Source: Nostoc sp. NMS8 (lineage in GTDB: Bacteria > Cyanobacteriota > Cyanobacteriia > Cyanobacteriales > Nostocaceae). From it: a stretch of DNA of 64,000 nucleotides. The notes beneath the pieces are model-generated. The model saw nothing but the letters and a program-made list of their open reading frames with translations, was not told where the DNA came from and made no database searches. Made by a program: the position numbers and the translations under genes. Positions 63,053-64,000 of the stretch are shown piece by piece; the first letter of the stretch is position 1; each line of letters opens with the position of its first letter. The stretch covers positions 124,001 through 188,000 of the forward strand of contig NZ_JABXKK010000062.1 of NCBI RefSeq assembly GCF_017115045.1. Direction: 5' to 3'.

Positions 63053-64000
63053 TCAAGCAGTTACTATATACGATGAGTTGATCGCTGCTACACGCCCAGC
63101 ATCCACCAAAGCTTGATACACGATCGCCGCTACTTCACCACGCGTAGCATCGCGGGTAGGATTAAGTTGTTTCAGGTTTGGGTAATTGACGATAATTTCC
63201 TTGTCTATAGCTTTTACTACCTCATCCTTGGCATATTCAGGAATTTTGGCTTGGTCATCGAAAACTTTGATAGTTGCCGTACCATCGCTAGATAGCCCCA
63301 ATCCATTCACCAGGGAGACAATCACTTGCACGCGCTGGATGTTTTTGTTTGGGCCAAAGGTATTATCGGGAAAACCAGAGAGAAATAAACCTTGATATGC
63401 CTGCTGAATTACCTTGGATGCCCAGAAGTCTGCTGGTACATCTTTGAATTTGCTTGCTGCACGATTTGGCGATGGATTGAAAGCTTTTACCAATAATGCC
63501 GCGTATTGTGCGCGTGTCATCGTTGCATCGGGCTTAAATGTGCGATCGGGAAAACCATTAATTATCCCCAATTTGACTAATTCCCGAATAAACCCACCTG
63601 CCCAATGATTCGCAATATCAGTTAATTCGATTGTAGGCGTTGGAGTTGGAGTTGTTGGGGTTGGGGTTGGAGTTGTTGGAGTTGGAGTTGTCGGGGTTGG
63701 AGTTGTCGGGGTTGGAGTTGTTGGGGTTGGAGTTGTTGGGGTTGGAGTTGTTGGGGTTGGGGTTGGAGTTGTTGGGGTTGGAGTTGGCGTTGTAGGCGTT
63801 GGTGTTGTTGGAGTTGTAGGCGTTGGCGTTGGCGTTGGAACCGGACTATCTGCAAACTCTATGTTTCCGGTGACTTTAGATGCATCTATTTTATTTCCTA
63901 GAGAAACCAGCTTGTTAGAACTAGCATTTTGCAAATCAAATTTACCGTTATTGCGTAGAGTATTACCCCCTGGATTATTGTTACTGCCGATATCCGGTAG
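63053..64000 (-). CDS. S-layer homology (SLH) protein with DUF1565-type N-part (5' end outside window)
   Basis: At least 315 residues; the frame stays open to the window edge, so the N-terminus is missing. The visible part starts LPDIGSNNNPGGNTLRNNG, the end of a DUF1565 beta-helix domain, then a Pro/Thr repeat linker of about 70 residues, then three SLH domains (ELTDIANHWAGGFIRELVKL; FKDVPADFWASKVIQQAY; FDDQAKIPEYAKDEVVKAI). SLH domains anchor proteins to cell-wall polymers. The linker DNA (63630-63842) is a tandem repeat and could vary in length between strains. A role in the envelope surface is likely; the cargo is unknown. Confidence 0.88.
   Translation of the reverse strand, partial: LPDIGSNNNPGGNTLRNNGKFDLQNASSNKLVSLGNKIDASKVTGNIEFADSPVPTPTPTPTTPTTPTPTTPTPTPTTPTPTPTTPTPTTPTPTTPTPTTPTPTTPTPTTPTPTPTTPTPTPTIELTDIANHWAGGFIRELVKLGIINGFPDRTFKPDATMTRAQYAALLVKAFNPSPNRAASKFKDVPADFWASKVIQQAYQGLFLSGFPDNTFGPNKNIQRVQVIVSLVNGLGLSSDGTATIKVFDDQAKIPEYAKDEVVKAIDKEIIVNYPNLKQLNPTRDATRGEVAAIVYQALVDAGRVAAINSSYIVTA
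63630..63842. repeat. Tandem repeat encoding the Pro/Thr linker of the SLH protein
   Basis: Units of GTTGGGGTTGGAGTT and close variants on the plus strand repeat throughout, encoding TPTPTTPTP on the minus strand. Slippage in steps of three keeps the frame. Confidence 0.85.

Noticed and set aside
63630..63842. Possible non-coding satellite or CRISPR-like array
   Set aside because: The repeat is in frame and encodes a Pro/Thr linker between DUF1565 and SLH domains.

Overview
The window looks like chromosome of a filamentous, probably heterocyst-forming cyanobacterium of the Nostoc/Anabaena/Calothrix group. The signs are frequent HIP1 octamers (GCGATCGC), heptanucleotide short tandem repeats of the CCCCAAT/CCCTAAT type, many palindromic interspersed repeats, and cyanobacterial genes such as homogentisate phytyltransferase, the fused arginine dihydrolase/ornithine cyclodeaminase AgrE, multi-domain hybrid kinases, Uma2 proteins and an SLH-domain envelope protein. 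No rRNA, tRNA, CRISPR array, prophage or complete insertion sequence was seen.

Left part (1-20.5 kb): the N-terminus of CobN, a GAF sensor kinase and an MFS exporter. Then comes a probable exopolysaccharide cluster: two DUF3131 proteins carrying three domains in all, a cellulose-synthase-like GT2 and a PIG-L deacetylase. It is followed by a complete partner-switching module (STAS, REC-PP2C phosphatase, HATPase kinase). A minus-strand operon then encodes a coiled-coil protein, a membrane protein joining a roadblock-like region to BON and OmpA domains, a Rab-like small GTPase and a hybrid kinase. A giant CHASE3/GAF hybrid kinase (21-25.7 kb) shares its REC-Hpt end with that kinase.

Middle (26-30 kb): an outer-membrane barrel-like protein, a Uma2 nuclease and an unknown 491-residue protein. 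The most distinctive part is 30-45 kb. It holds a two-partner secretion locus (TpsB transporter; a 1454-residue TpsA with homogenised internal repeats; a 188-residue mini-TpsA that keeps both ends but lacks the passenger), a secreted TPR-CHAT caspase-like protease, a DUF928 protein, a CHASE2 sensor kinase and a NarL-type response regulator. A 14-bp palindrome, TGCAGAAAACTGCA, recurs in its intergenic regions. The locus lies between two inverted copies of a 76-bp miniature element, each with a 10-bp target duplication.

Right part (45.5-64 kb): mainly housekeeping. It has coaE, a fused cobA-hemD, two TPR proteins, homogentisate phytyltransferase (with an interspersed repeat in its reading frame), a 49-residue conserved small protein, and a NAD operon (pncB-nadD-Nudix/NrtR-like regulator-nadE) led by a near-perfect palindrome overlapping its promoter. 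DUF2085, agrE and an SLH/DUF1565 protein cut by the window edge complete it. Repeat-derived DNA forms most of the long intergenic stretches.
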